From Flavobacterium potami (GTDB lineage: Bacteria > Bacteroidota > Bacteroidia > Flavobacteriales > Flavobacteriaceae), in assembly GCF_020026915.1 (NCBI RefSeq), contig NZ_JAINUY010000001.1, positions 124,001 through 188,000 on the forward strand: DNA of 64,000 nt, in the 5' to 3' direction. Made by a program: the position numbers and the translations under genes. Below are positions 17,531 to 26,438 of this stretch, piece by piece (the stretch's first letter is position 1; every line of letters begins with the position of its first letter). The notes beneath the pieces are model-generated. The model was not told where the DNA came from and did no database searches. It worked only from the letters and a program-made list of their open reading frames with translations.

Positions 17531-18622
17531 ATGAAAAAAGCATTTTACATTTTAACCGCCATGTTAACGAGTTCTTTTGCCTTTGCCCAAGAAGATGAAA
17601 CTGCAAGCCCTCCAGCAACCACTTGGGGAGGTTCTGCCGATGCATATTATAAATATGATTTTTCAAAACAAATGAATGGATTAACGAGCTTTACCAACTC
17701 TCAGAATTCATTCGAACTAGGAATGGCATCGATAGAAGCAGGACATACTTTCGGAAAAGCGTCTGTATTCGTTGATTTGGGTTTCGGAAAAAGAGCAGCA
17801 GAATTTTCATATAACGAAACGCCTGATAAAGATGCAAGTGCAAAATTTTTAATTAAACAATTATTTTTTACCTATAATGTAACCGAAGAATTTAAGTTTG
17901 TAGCAGGTAGTTTCGGAACTCACATAGGTTATGAGGTTTTAGATGCTGTCGATAACAAAAACTACAGTATGTCGTATGCTTTCTCTTATGGACCATTTTT
18001 TAATACAGGTTTGAAAGCACAATATACTTCAGGAAAATTTACTGCGATGTTAGGACTTACAAACCCGACAGATTTTAAATCTGCAATGGATGCGGGTTCT
18101 TATCAAAAAACATTCATCGGACAAGTTGGGTATATTGGAGATACAGGAAGTGCATACCTTAATTTTACAACAGGAAGTAGTAATCCAATACCAGGAAGTA
18201 CAATTCCGGTTTCAGATGAAAACAAAACACAATTTGATTTAACGGCTTCTAAAACAATCAGCGATAGTTTTGCTCTTGGTTTAAATGCAACTTATGCTAA
18301 AACTAAAAATGATTTTGACAGCACTTTAGATGGAGAATGGTTTTCTATCGTAGGATATGCTAACTACTCATTCAGCTCTTCATTGCTTTTAGCATACAGA
18401 ATGGAATATTTTGATGCAAAAGATGCCGCTCCAAGTCTTGGAACTTTAGCTGGATCTAGTGTTTTTGCTAATACCGTTTCTTTGAACTTTAAAGTTGGAA
18501 AATTGACAATTATTCCTGAGCTAAGATACGATGCAGCATCAGAAGATATTTTCTTAGATAAAGATGTAATGCCAACAGGAGGAAACTTCTACGGATTAAT
18601 TGCTACAACATACTCTTTCTAG
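17531..18622 (+). CDS. Outer-membrane beta-barrel porin (BBP2/OmpL-like)
   Basis: A 363-residue protein with a signal peptide (SSFAFAQ, residues 14-20) and alternating amphipathic strands throughout, ending in aromatic F (TTYSF), the usual mark of an outer-membrane barrel. WGGSADAYYKYDFSKQ at the N-terminus followed by NSQNSFELGMASIEAGHTFGKAS, FIKQLFFTYNV-type and GTHIGYEVLD segments resemble the putative beta-barrel porin-2 family. Presumed role is diffusion of small solutes. It stands alone with a long upstream gap and a terminator after it; substrate unknown. Confidence 0.75.
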   Translation: MKKAFYILTAMLTSSFAFAQEDETASPPATTWGGSADAYYKYDFSKQMNGLTSFTNSQNSFELGMASIEAGHTFGKASVFVDLGFGKRAAEFSYNETPDKDASAKFLIKQLFFTYNVTEEFKFVAGSFGTHIGYEVLDAVDNKNYSMSYAFSYGPFFNTGLKAQYTSGKFTAMLGLTNPTDFKSAMDAGSYQKTFIGQVGYIGDTGSAYLNFTTGSSNPIPGSTIPVSDENKTQFDLTASKTISDSFALGLNATYAKTKNDFDSTLDGEWFSIVGYANYSFSSSLLLAYRMEYFDAKDAAPSLGTLAGSSVFANTVSLNFKVGKLTIIPELRYDAASEDIFLDKDVMPTGGNFYGLIATTYSF

Positions 18623-18637
18623 AGACAAAGATTGATA

Positions 18638-18693
18638 TTTTTTTTTTTTTTTTGGAGCTGTCGAAACATACTAATGTTTTGGCAGCTTTTTTA
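18638..18693 (+). terminator. Poly-T tract and terminator after the porin gene
   Basis: A run of 16 T (18638-18653) is followed by the imperfect stem AGCTGTCGAAACAT / ATGTTTTGGCAGCT and T-rich sequence. The homopolymer may vary in length between strains or sequencing runs. Confidence 0.75.
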
Positions 18694-18697
18694 TTTG

Positions 18698-18750
18698 TTT
18701 CAGGTTTCGAGTTTCAGGTTTCAGGTTTCAAGTTTCAAGTTTCGGGTTTT
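18698..18750. repeat. Short tandem repeats of a GTTTCAGGTTTCA-type unit
   Basis: About five head-to-tail copies of a roughly 7-base unit (AGGTTTC/AAGTTTC) lie here. The tract continues into a T/C-rich stretch to about 18830. A 75-codon open frame across it is an artefact of the repeat. No gene is visible from 18623 to 18952. Confidence 0.75.
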
Positions 18751-18894
18751 AGATTAGATACTTCTATTTTCTTTTTTCTTGTCTCTTTCTTCTTGTCTTT
18801 TTCTTCTCTTCTCTTTCTTCTTTTTAAGCTTTTTGCGTTTTCCATAGAGGTACACCGAAGAGCATCTTCTTGCGGATAATTTGCCTATGAAAAC

Positions 18895-18930
18895 AAAAAA
18901 GCGTTTCTAAATTAATAGAAACGCTTTTTT
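18895..18930. terminator. Bidirectional terminator after the amidase gene
   Basis: Perfect 14-base arms (AAAAAAGCGTTTCT and its complement) around an 8-base loop, with T-runs on both strands. It lies 22 bases beyond the amidase stop. Confidence 0.9.
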
Positions 18931-18952
18931 GTTTTAATTTATTTAAGGTTAT

Positions 18953-19858
18953 TTACTGAACCTGTTTTTTATAAATCGAATAAATAGTATCGATTGTTTT
19001 TCTGTCTAAAACCGAAGTTGCATCAGTTTGGATATAATGCAATTTAAATGCCTGAATTGCTGCGGTTAAATTTTTAGTATTGTAACCTATAATTCTGAGT
19101 GCAGGTTCAATTTTAAAATCGAATGGCGCTGGTTCCAAAATTTCGTCAGGCCAGATTCCAAATCCTTTTTCTGCCAAGGTTTTCCATGGAAATAGAGCAC
19201 TTGGATCTTGTTTTCGACCCGGCGCGATATCAGCATGACCTAGAAAGTTTTGAGTTGGAATATTATAGTCTTTTTTCAATTTAGTTAGTAAGGCAACTAA
19301 ACTGCTGATTTGCGCTTCTGTAAAAGGCTTAAAACCATTATTATCCAATTCAATTCCGATAGAACAGGAGTTGAGGTCTGTTGTTTTTCCCCAAGTTGAA
19401 TTTCCTGCATGCCAAGCTCTCAAATAGTCGTTAAGCATTTGAACTACTTTTCCGTTTTCAGAAATGACATAATGAGCGCTGACTTGTGTTTTTGTTTTCG
19501 TGAAAGTGCTGATCGTTTGCTGAAGAGAATCTTGCGCAGTATGATGTATAATTACAAAACTAGGTTTTCTCAAATTAAAATTCACGGTACCAATCCATTC
19601 TGTATTGATTCCGTTCGTTAAATAAAGAGACCCTGTTTTTGATAAAGTATCTTTTATAATGCCAAGTTGTTGTGCGTAAGAAGTGTCAATAACAAGTGGA
19701 TTCACCGCTGGAATTGGTTTTGCTTCTTTATTGGTAATTTGGCTTTCTAAAGTTTTTAACTGTTGGTCATAAGCTTTTTCCGTATTCTTATACGGATTTG
19801 TAGAACATGCGCTGATTGCAACAGCTAAAATCAGATAACAAAAAAGCTTTTTTGTCAT
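18953..19858 (-). CDS. N-acetylmuramoyl-L-alanine amidase lipoprotein (Amidase_2)
   Basis: A 301-residue lipoprotein (AISAC, C18) with a zinc amidase domain of the AmpD/PGRP type. Zinc ligands fit H105 or H106 (VIIHHTAQ), H208 (FLGHADIAPGRKQDPS) and D218; SAHYVISENGKVVQM and SIGIELDNNG are the other family motifs. It cuts the bond between muramic acid and the stem peptide, so cell-wall recycling or remodelling in the periplasm is the likely job. The C-terminal helical part (about 250-301) resembles a peptidoglycan-binding region. It starts 29 bases after the next gene upstream and may share its transcript. Confidence 0.9.
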   Translation of the reverse strand: MTKKLFCYLILAVAISACSTNPYKNTEKAYDQQLKTLESQITNKEAKPIPAVNPLVIDTSYAQQLGIIKDTLSKTGSLYLTNGINTEWIGTVNFNLRKPSFVIIHHTAQDSLQQTISTFTKTKTQVSAHYVISENGKVVQMLNDYLRAWHAGNSTWGKTTDLNSCSIGIELDNNGFKPFTEAQISSLVALLTKLKKDYNIPTQNFLGHADIAPGRKQDPSALFPWKTLAEKGFGIWPDEILEPAPFDFKIEPALRIIGYNTKNLTAAIQAFKLHYIQTDATSVLDRKTIDTIYSIYKKQVQ

Positions 19859-19887
19859 AATTCGTTGTTTTTTATAAGTTTAAACGA

Positions 19888-20451
19888 TTATTCTGAGATT
19901 TTCGTATCTGTATTTTCTTTTACTTCTTTGTTATCTTTAGAATCTTTATCTTTTCCTTTCTTCTTTTTCGTTTTCTTTACTTCTTTTAAAGTATCCATGA
20001 AAGTTTTGTACTTGTCAATTTGATCCGGATTTAAGAATGCGTTGATCTTTTTGTCGGTACTTTCTCTTAAAGCTTTAATTTGCTCAATTTTTTGATCCTG
20101 GCTACTGCTTTCGTTTTTCAGCAAAATACCTTGTTCTCTGATACTTTCTGCTAAAACATTTGAAATTGCAATAGCTTGAAGTTCGTCAAGATTTACTTGT
20201 GGTTTCATTTGTTCAACAACCATTGCCGCTGTTTCTTCAGGAGGTGTTTCTTTAGGTTTGCTTGGTGTGCCTTGTTGTTGTCCACCCATCATACTTCTAT
20301 CCATCCCCATTCCGCCGCCTCTTCCGTAGCCATTGCCATAACCGTTTCCGTAACCGCCGTAACCGTTATTGTAGCCTCCTCCATACTGTGCAGAAGCAGT
20401 GAAGCATACTAGGCTAAAAGCTAAAATAAATAAAGTCTGAATTGGTTTCAT
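19888..20451 (-). CDS. Secreted protein with Gly/Tyr-rich N-terminus and Lys-rich tail
   Basis: 187 residues: a signal peptide (to TASAQ, residue 21), a GGYNNGYGGYGNGYG-type low-complexity stretch (about 23-58), a helical middle (VNLDELQAIAISNVLAESIRE, with FLNPDQIDKYKTFMD) and a very basic tail (KKTKKKKGKDKD). The helical part resembles Spy/CpxP-like or Bacteroidota periplasmic helical proteins in style only. I do not recognise a named family. It lies between rimO and the amidase, all leftward with short gaps (41 and 29 bases), so co-transcription is likely. Confidence 0.7.
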   Translation of the reverse strand: MKPIQTLFILAFSLVCFTASAQYGGGYNNGYGGYGNGYGNGYGRGGGMGMDRSMMGGQQQGTPSKPKETPPEETAAMVVEQMKPQVNLDELQAIAISNVLAESIREQGILLKNESSSQDQKIEQIKALRESTDKKINAFLNPDQIDKYKTFMDTLKEVKKTKKKKGKDKDSKDNKEVKENTDTKISE

Positions 20452-20492
20452 AAAAGTATTTTTTCTAAGATTAACAATTGTCCAGCGTAAAT

Positions 20493-21806
20493 TTAAGCAG
20501 GTTCTCCGTATAAATCAAATTCTGTTGCTTCAATTATTTTTATATTAACAAATTCTCCTGTTTTTACATAATGTTTAGAGGCATCTATTAAAACTTCATT
20601 GTCAACATCTGGGCTGTCAAATTCAGTTCGACCAACAAAATGAGCACCTTCTTTTCTGTCAATGATGCATCTGAATACTTTACCGACTTTTTCCTGATTC
20701 AAGTCCCAAGAAATTTGAGATTGTAGTTCCATAATTTCATTGGCTCTTGCTTGTTTTACATCATCAGGTACATTGTCTTCCAGTAAGTAAGCGTGAGTAT
20801 TTTCTTCGTGAGAATAAGCAAAACATCCCATTCTGTCAAACTTCATTTCCTGAACGAAATCCTTCAGAATTTCAAAATCTTCCTGAGTTTCACCAGGATA
20901 ACCAACAATTAAAGTCGTTCTAATTGCTATTCCAGGAACAGCAGCACGGAAGTCTTTTAATAATTGTGTGGTTTTTGCTTGAGTTGTACCACGACGCATT
21001 GATTTCAAAATAGAATCTGAAATATGTTGAAGCGGGATATCGATATAATTACAAATTTTAGGTTCGCGTTTCATTAATTCCAAAACGTCCATAGGGAAAC
21101 CAGTTGGATAAGCATAATGCAAACGAATCCATTCAATTCCTTCTACTTTTGCTAATTCTTCTAAAAGTTCGGCAAGATTTCTCTTTTTGTAAAGATCAAG
21201 TCCGTAATAAGTTAAGTCCTGAGCGATTAAAATCAATTCTTTAACGCCATTTTTTGCTAATCCTTGAGCTTCTTTTACTAATTTTTCAATTGGCTGAGAA
21301 ACGTGCGAACCTCTCATTAAAGGAATCGCGCAAAAACTACAAGGTCTGTCGCAACCTTCGGCAATTTTTAAATAAGCATAGTTTTTTGGAGTTGTAGTTA
21401 AACGCTCTCCAAGTAATTCGTGCTTATAGTCAGCTCCTAAAGCTTTTAATAATTGAGGTAATTCTGTTGTTCCAAAATATTGATCGACATTTGGAATTTC
21501 TTTTTCTAAATCCGGTCTGTAACGTTCAGACAAGCATCCTGTTACAAAAACTTTATCAACTATTCCTCTGTCTTTTTTGTCAGCATATTCCAAAATCATG
21601 TTTACTGACTCAGCTTTTGCATTATCAATAAAACCACAAGTGTTGATTACAATAATGTTTCCTTCTTTTTCTGCAGGCGCTTCGTGTTCAACTTCTTTTC
21701 CATTAGCACGCAGTTGCCCCATAAGGACTTCACTGTCATAAACATTTTTTGAACACCCAAGAGTGATTACGTTAATTTTGTTCTTTTTTAAAGACTTGGT
21801 TCTCAT
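20493..21806 (-). CDS. rimO: Ribosomal protein S12 methylthiotransferase RimO
   Basis: A radical SAM enzyme that adds a methylthio group to an Asp of ribosomal protein S12. The 437-residue length is normal. N-terminal cluster cysteines are C18 (TLGCSKN), C57 (NTCGFI) and C91 (TGCLSERY); radical SAM cysteines are C152, C156 and C159 (EGCDRPCSFCAIP). The LGCSKN and GFIDNAK motifs and the C-terminal TRAM domain (from about 375) favour RimO over MiaB. A good promoter lies just upstream. Confidence 0.96.
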   Translation of the reverse strand: MRTKSLKKNKINVITLGCSKNVYDSEVLMGQLRANGKEVEHEAPAEKEGNIIVINTCGFIDNAKAESVNMILEYADKKDRGIVDKVFVTGCLSERYRPDLEKEIPNVDQYFGTTELPQLLKALGADYKHELLGERLTTTPKNYAYLKIAEGCDRPCSFCAIPLMRGSHVSQPIEKLVKEAQGLAKNGVKELILIAQDLTYYGLDLYKKRNLAELLEELAKVEGIEWIRLHYAYPTGFPMDVLELMKREPKICNYIDIPLQHISDSILKSMRRGTTQAKTTQLLKDFRAAVPGIAIRTTLIVGYPGETQEDFEILKDFVQEMKFDRMGCFAYSHEENTHAYLLEDNVPDDVKQARANEIMELQSQISWDLNQEKVGKVFRCIIDRKEGAHFVGRTEFDSPDVDNEVLIDASKHYVKTGEFVNIKIIEATEFDLYGEPA

Positions 21807-21825
21807 ACTTTTATAAATTGGAGTG

Positions 21826-21853
21826 CAAAATTACACTTTTTTTATTCAAACAA
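21826..21853 (-). promoter_or_regulatory. rimO promoter
   Basis: On the minus strand, TAATTTTG (21826-21833) fits the Bacteroidota -7 element and TTG (21851-21853) lies 17 bases upstream as -33. The rimO ATG is 20 bases downstream. Confidence 0.65.
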
Positions 21854-21920
21854 CACTAGTTTGTAGTTTGTTTTAGTTGTTTTTTATGAAGTTGATGCGT
21901 TGAAAAAGCTTAAAATCAAT

Positions 21921-21952
21921 AAAAAAAAATCCGTCAGATAAAATCTGACGGA
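21921..21952 (-). terminator. Terminator of the FadL-like gene
   Basis: Stem TCCGTCAGAT / ATCTGACGGA (21930-21952) with a T-run on the minus strand, 28 bases past the FadL-like stop codon. Confidence 0.88.
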
Positions 21953-21979
21953 AATTTTCATTCATCTATTTAATTTTAA

Positions 21980-23479
21980 TTACAATGCGAATAATAATGT
22001 AAGTGTTACATTGTTTAATTTTGAGCTAATGTTTGCTCCGTCTGTAAAGCCTGTATTAAAAAATCCTTGGTTTGATTTTCTTTCTAAATAAGAATAAGCT
22101 AAGTCAACTTTTGTTCCTCCGAAATCATATCCTAAGCCTCCAGAATAACTCGTTAGATCGCCAATGGTAGTTCCGTTTTTATATGGGCTTCCTTCAAAAC
22201 GATATCCTCCTCGTAAACTCAATTGTTTGATTTTGTATTCTCCTCCAATCCTAAGCTCACCTGTGCTGGTTAAATTGTTGCTTATATCATTGTTAACTTC
22301 TCTGAATCCAGGATCGTTAGTTGGTTTGAATTTTGCATTTCCATAGTTTTTTACAGCATAGTCGATGCTTAATAATCCTGATTTTCCAAAGATGTAAGAT
22401 GCACTAAAGGTCCATTTGTCAGGAGTTTGTAATTTATAAGGTTCGTATACATTTATAATGTTAGGGTTAACCGAGTGGTCGGTTGAACTGCTTGCGCTTT
22501 CTGTTGTACTGTATAAGCTTTGTGAAACTTCATCGTATAATTCATACCAAGTATTAGATTCATATGCTAAACCAACTCTAAATGAATCAGTTATTTTTCC
22601 TATTGCACCCAATTGGAAAGAGAATCCGTTTCCGTAAGTGTAAAGTTCGTTGTTGAAACGTAGGTTAGAAATTGTTTCGTTGGCCTGTAGAGGGTTGTTG
22701 TTGTATTCGTAAAAACTTGAAGTTCTTCTAAAATCTGTTACGTGAATATTTAAATTTGCTCCAAAATATAACCTGTCTTTGTAAGAGGTGGAGATGTTGA
22801 AACTTGCTTTGCTATTATATCCTCTAGTGTATATTTCATTTTCTTGATGATAATTTCCTCCTGCCGGTACATTTGAAGTGTATTGCGTATTGTTGTCGTT
22901 GTCTGCAACAGGGTTGATTACATATCCGTCATAACCATAAAAGGCTTGTTGTTCTCTATATGTAAGTTGGTCGTAAGGAATGTTTGAAATATCTCCTAGC
23001 GGAATGCCATTGGCAAAAGCTAGAAAATACCCATCTACTGAATTGGTTGGGTTTGTTCCTGCAGAAAACGTTCTGCTATTGAAGTTATTAGTGTTTTCGT
23101 ATGTTGCACCAATTGCTATTTTGTTCCATCCGTTATTTGGGTTTCTATCTGTAAAAACAAAAACACCACCTGCTTGATTTAAAGTAAAGGAATTTTCTTT
23201 GTCTGAAGTTTGAGTGCCAAAATAATTAGAATTGTTTTTAATATTCTGATTGCTAAAAGATACTCCGACTTGATTGGTGTTGAAAATTGATGAACCAGCT
23301 GGGTTAACGCTCAAAGAAGATAAATCTCCGCCGACAGCTCCAAAGGCGCCTCCCATTGCTCTAAATCGAGCGGTACCTGTTAAGTTGTCTTGAGAATAAC
23401 GCAAAGCATCTGAAATGTCCTGAGAATATGACGCGCTGACAGTTAGTCCTGTTATGAGTAGGAAAAGTATTTTTTTCAT
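21980..23479 (-). CDS. OmpP1/FadL-like outer-membrane barrel
   Basis: A 499-residue outer-membrane protein with a signal peptide (to about SYSQ, residue 20). The N-terminal part, DALRYSQDNLTGTARFRAMGGAFGAVGGDLSSLSVNPAG, matches the hatch region typical of Bacteroidota FadL/OmpP1 homologues (quoted in part: TARFRAMGGAFGAVGGDLSS). The rest is beta-strand rich, ends in TLTLLFAL, and is of normal length. E. coli FadL moves long-chain fatty acids; in Bacteroidota the substrate is mostly unknown. It follows the repeat lipoprotein gene by 41 bases and probably shares its transcript. Confidence 0.82.
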   Translation of the reverse strand: MKKILFLLITGLTVSASYSQDISDALRYSQDNLTGTARFRAMGGAFGAVGGDLSSLSVNPAGSSIFNTNQVGVSFSNQNIKNNSNYFGTQTSDKENSFTLNQAGGVFVFTDRNPNNGWNKIAIGATYENTNNFNSRTFSAGTNPTNSVDGYFLAFANGIPLGDISNIPYDQLTYREQQAFYGYDGYVINPVADNDNNTQYTSNVPAGGNYHQENEIYTRGYNSKASFNISTSYKDRLYFGANLNIHVTDFRRTSSFYEYNNNPLQANETISNLRFNNELYTYGNGFSFQLGAIGKITDSFRVGLAYESNTWYELYDEVSQSLYSTTESASSSTDHSVNPNIINVYEPYKLQTPDKWTFSASYIFGKSGLLSIDYAVKNYGNAKFKPTNDPGFREVNNDISNNLTSTGELRIGGEYKIKQLSLRGGYRFEGSPYKNGTTIGDLTSYSGGLGYDFGGTKVDLAYSYLERKSNQGFFNTGFTDGANISSKLNNVTLTLLFAL

Positions 23480-23520
23480 TTGGAATAAGTTTTTAGTATG
23501 AATTTAGTTTGAAGGAAGAA

Positions 23521-24549
23521 TTATCTTCTTCCTCCTCCGCCGCCAGATCTCATTCCGCCGCCGCCGCCGCCAGATGATCTCATGCTTCCGCCTCCGCCAC
23601 TATTGTTCATTGAACGAGATGGGCTAGGAGTATAACTTCTCGATGGACTACTATTGTTGCTAGGAGTGTAGCTTCTATTTGTAGTACCGTTGCTGTTGTT
23701 GTTGTATGATCTTCTATTGCTGTAAGTGCTGTAGTCAGAACCGTTAGTGGTTGATCTTCTATTTGTAAATGTAGGACTTGACGTTCTTCCGTTTACTGTA
23801 GAAGTTCTTCTGAAATCAGTATAGCCATTGCTAGATCTGTTTGTTGTGTAATTTCTGTTTGTGGTATAACTGCTTCTGTTGGTAGAGTAGCTTCGGTTAG
23901 AAGTGTAGTTTCTGTTCGTTGCGTATCCTCTGTTAGAAGTGTAGTTTCTGTTGTAGCCGTAGTTTCTTCCGCTGTAATATGCTGCAGAACCTCTTCTTCC
24001 GTAAGAATAATTGTAGTTATTGTAAGAGTAGTATCCGCCTCCCCAGTAACCTGGGTATCCCCAGCCGCCACCCCAGTAGCCTGGGTAGCCCCATCCTGCA
24101 TAGCCTCCCCATCCGTAGTAAGGGTAGCCCCATCCATAACCCCATCCGTAATATGGGTAACCCCAGCCGCCCATTCCAAAACCGAATGACCATGTTGGGT
24201 CAGAATATACATTTACTGAAACTTCAGAATTACTGCTTCCCCATGCAGGATAGCCTACTGATGCGGTTTGAGTACTATCGTTTTCTGCATAATTAGTGTA
24301 GTTGTCAACGTCTGTAAAAATTTCCGTTGGCTGATTGTCGTCTTGTAAAGATCTGAAGTAGTCTTTATATTGATTGTTAGTGCCGTTTGAATTAGACTGC
24401 ACGTAGCTGTTTGATGAATTACCATAAACACCATCATTGTCATGATAAGATGAATTTTGGTAAGAACCACACGACGCTAGCAATAAACTCAATAATCCAA
24501 TTAAGTAAAAATGATTAGAGTTTTGGCGAATAGAAATGTTAGTTTTCAT
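23521..24549 (-). CDS. Low-complexity lipoprotein with GWGYP and TNR/SNR repeats
   Basis: A 342-residue lipoprotein (LLLASC, C27). Three parts are visible: an Asn/Ser-rich N-terminus (28-100), a Gly/Trp/Tyr/Pro segment made of short GWGYPYYGWG-like units (about 120-175), and a Ser/Arg/Asn/Thr segment with repeated NYTSNRxYxTNR units (about 185-310) before a Gly/Arg-rich end. Annotation pipelines tend to give such proteins misleading repeat-based names. No enzyme motif is present. It could be a structural surface or matrix protein. It is divergent from proS and probably co-transcribed with the FadL-like gene. Confidence 0.72.
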   Translation of the reverse strand: MKTNISIRQNSNHFYLIGLLSLLLASCGSYQNSSYHDNDGVYGNSSNSYVQSNSNGTNNQYKDYFRSLQDDNQPTEIFTDVDNYTNYAENDSTQTASVGYPAWGSSNSEVSVNVYSDPTWSFGFGMGGWGYPYYGWGYGWGYPYYGWGGYAGWGYPGYWGGGWGYPGYWGGGYYSYNNYNYSYGRRGSAAYYSGRNYGYNRNYTSNRGYATNRNYTSNRSYSTNRSSYTTNRNYTTNRSSNGYTDFRRTSTVNGRTSSPTFTNRRSTTNGSDYSTYSNRRSYNNNSNGTTNRSYTPSNNSSPSRSYTPSPSRSMNNSGGGGSMRSSGGGGGGMRSGGGGGRR

Positions 24550-24569
24550 ATCTGTGGTGTTTTTTATTG

Positions 24570-24597
24570 TTGCACATTACAAAAATAGTTAGTTTTG
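24570..24597 (+). promoter_or_regulatory. proS promoter
   Basis: TTG at 24570-24572 and TAGTTTTG at 24590-24597 with a 17-base spacer fit the Bacteroidota consensus. An AAATAGTT/AACTATTT inverted pair (24583-24609) overlaps the -7 element and could be an operator. On the opposite strand TATTTTTG lies in the same span and may serve the lipoprotein gene. Confidence 0.6.
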
Positions 24598-24651
24598 TCA
24601 AACTATTTAGTTAAAATTATTTAAAACAAAATTTGTGCCAAACTATATAAT

Positions 24652-26130
24652 ATGAGTAAGAACCTCACTACAAGATCAGAAGATTATTCGAAATGGTATA
24701 ACGAGCTGGTTGTTAAGGCGGATCTAGCTGAAAATTCAGGAGTTAGAGGCTGTATGGTGATCAAACCGTACGGATATGCTATTTGGGAAAAAATGGAAGC
24801 TGAGTTAGATCGTATGTTCAAAGAAACTGGACATCAAAATGCGTATTTTCCGTTATTCGTGCCGAAGAGCATGTTTGAGGCGGAAGAGACGAATGCAGAA
24901 GGATTTGCAAAAGAATGTGCTGTTGTAACGCATTACAGATTAAAAAATGACGAAGATAGACCTGGAAAACTAATGGTTGATCCAAATGCAAAGCTAGAAG
25001 AGGAGCTTATCGTTCGTCCTACAAGTGAAGCAATTATCTGGTCTACATATAAAGGATGGGTGCAATCTTACAGAGATTTGCCTTTACTTATTAATCAATG
25101 GGCGAATGTAGTACGTTGGGAAATGCGTACTCGTTTGTTTTTAAGAACTGCAGAATTTTTATGGCAGGAAGGGCATACTGCTCACGCTACAAAAGCTGAG
25201 GCTATTGAAGAGTCTGAGAAAATGATGAACGTTTATGCTGATTTTGCTGAAAACTTTATGGCTATTCCGGTTGTAAAAGGTATTAAAACAGAAACAGAAC
25301 GTTTTGCAGGTGCAGATGAAACTTATTGTATTGAAGCATTAATGCAGGATGGAAAAGCATTGCAGGCTGGAACTTCTCACTTTTTAGGTCAGAATTTTGC
25401 AAAAGCATTTGATGTGAAGTTTGCTAATGCAGAAGGAAAGCAGGAACATGTTTGGGGGACGTCTTGGGGAGTTTCTACTCGTTTGATGGGAGCTTTGATT
25501 ATGACGCATTCTGATGATCAAGGTTTGGTTCTTCCTCCAAATTTAGCACCTATTCAGGTTGTAATTGTTCCGATTCATAAAACAGATGAGCAATTAGCAG
25601 AGATTACAACTGCAGTTAATGAATTGACAGCTAAATTAAGAAAGCTGAAAATTTCAGTAAAATATGATGACAGAACAACTCAAAAGCCAGGATTTAAATT
25701 TGCTGAGTGGGAATTGAAAGGTGTTCCTGTTAGAATTGCAGTTGGACCAAAAGATCTTGAAAACGGAACTTTTGAAGTAGCAAGACGTGATAATTTGTCA
25801 AAAGAGGTTGTGGCTGCGGAGAAAATCGTTGATTATGTTAATGATCTATTAGAACAGATTCAAAGTGATTTATTTGCTAAAGCACTAGATTATCGTAATT
25901 CACATGTTACTGAAGTAAATAATTTTGAGGAGTTTAAGGAAGTTTTAGAAGGTAAAGGAGGATTTATTTCTGCTCATTGGGACGGAACTGCCGAAACGGA
26001 AGAAAAGATAAAAGATTTGACAAAAGCTACAATTCGCTGCATCCCTTTGAGTGCTGTTGAAGAGGCTGGAAGCTGTGTGTTTACTGGGAATCCTTCTTCT
26101 AAGAGGGTGCTTTTTGCGAAGGCATATTAA
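24652..26130 (+). CDS. proS: Prolyl-tRNA synthetase, class II, short (archaeal/eukaryote-like) type
   Basis: Charges tRNA-Pro with proline. The 492-residue protein has no inserted editing domain and matches the short archaeal/eukaryote-like class common in Bacteroidota. Class II motifs: [17 protein letters not shown] near the start, [16 protein letters not shown] (motif 2 region), [19 protein letters not shown], and [20 protein letters not shown] (motif 3 and start of the anticodon-binding domain). The C-terminal zinc-binding-like domain ends with [11 protein letters not shown]. The ATG at 24652 directly precedes the conserved [19 protein letters not shown] block. Confidence 0.97.
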   Translation: MSKNLTTRSEDYSKWYNELVVKADLAENSGVRGCMVIKPYGYAIWEKMEAELDRMFKETGHQNAYFPLFVPKSMFEAEETNAEGFAKECAVVTHYRLKNDEDRPGKLMVDPNAKLEEELIVRPTSEAIIWSTYKGWVQSYRDLPLLINQWANVVRWEMRTRLFLRTAEFLWQEGHTAHATKAEAIEESEKMMNVYADFAENFMAIPVVKGIKTETERFAGADETYCIEALMQDGKALQAGTSHFLGQNFAKAFDVKFANAEGKQEHVWGTSWGVSTRLMGALIMTHSDDQGLVLPPNLAPIQVVIVPIHKTDEQLAEITTAVNELTAKLRKLKISVKYDDRTTQKPGFKFAEWELKGVPVRIAVGPKDLENGTFEVARRDNLSKEVVAAEKIVDYVNDLLEQIQSDLFAKALDYRNSHVTEVNNFEEFKEVLEGKGGFISAHWDGTAETEEKIKDLTKATIRCIPLSAVEEAGSCVFTGNPSSKRVLFAKAY

Positions 26131-26158
26131 AAAAATATATTTTTTTTTGCTTCAACTA

Positions 26159-26188
26159 TTGTGCAACTAAAAAATAGATGTATCTTTG
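26159..26188 (+). promoter_or_regulatory. Promoter of the tRNA-Glu cluster
   Basis: TTG (26159-26161), a 19-base spacer and TATCTTTG (26181-26188) form a near-ideal Bacteroidota promoter 20 bases before the first tRNA. Confidence 0.75.
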
Positions 26189-26208
26189 CATCCGCAATAC
26201 AGAAGCGC

Positions 26209-26280
26209 GGTCCGTTCGTCTATCGGTTAGGACGCCAGGTTTTCATCCTGGTAAGGGGGGTTCGATTCCCCCACGGACTA
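26209..26280 (+). tRNA. tRNA-Glu (anticodon TTC), copy 1
   Basis: 72 bases. Acceptor arms GGTCCGT and ACGGACT pair (first pair G-T), anticodon stem CCAGG/CCTGG encloses TTTTCAT with anticodon TTC, and the T-arm is GGGGG/CCCCC around TTCGATT. CCA is not encoded beyond A-C-A. Confidence 0.95.
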
Positions 26281-26323
26281 CAAGTTTTTTTACATATTGA
26301 AAATTTCCAAATACGGAAAATTA

Positions 26324-26395
26324 GGTCCGTTCGTCTATCGGTTAGGACGCCAGGTTTTCATCCTGGTAAGGGGGGTTCGATTCCCCCACGGACTA
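26324..26395 (+). tRNA. tRNA-Glu (anticodon TTC), copy 2
   Basis: Identical in sequence to copy 1 over all 72 bases, 43 bases downstream in the same direction. Confidence 0.95.
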
Positions 26396-26438
26396 CAAAT
26401 TTCAATTTTATTAAATTGAAGAGAACTTAGAAGAAATC

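Noticed and set aside
18652..18879. A 75-codon open frame after the porin
   Set aside because: It runs through a terminator and tandem repeats and then a T/C-rich tract; the peptide is Phe/Leu/Ser-rich without any protein signature.
23560..24010. Possible CRISPR-like regular repeats
   Set aside because: The periodicity is codon-based (Asn/Arg/Thr units) within a coding frame, units differ in length, and no spacers or cas genes are present.
23793..24212. A 139-codon open frame inside the low-complexity lipoprotein gene
   Set aside because: It is a shadow created by the short-unit DNA repeats of the real gene on the same strand; the composition is dominated by Thr/Glu/Ile repeats and there is no separate start region.
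26161..26430. An 89-codon open frame across the tRNA-Glu cluster
   Set aside because: It runs through two tRNA genes and their promoter; tRNA repeats generate the apparent protein repeats.
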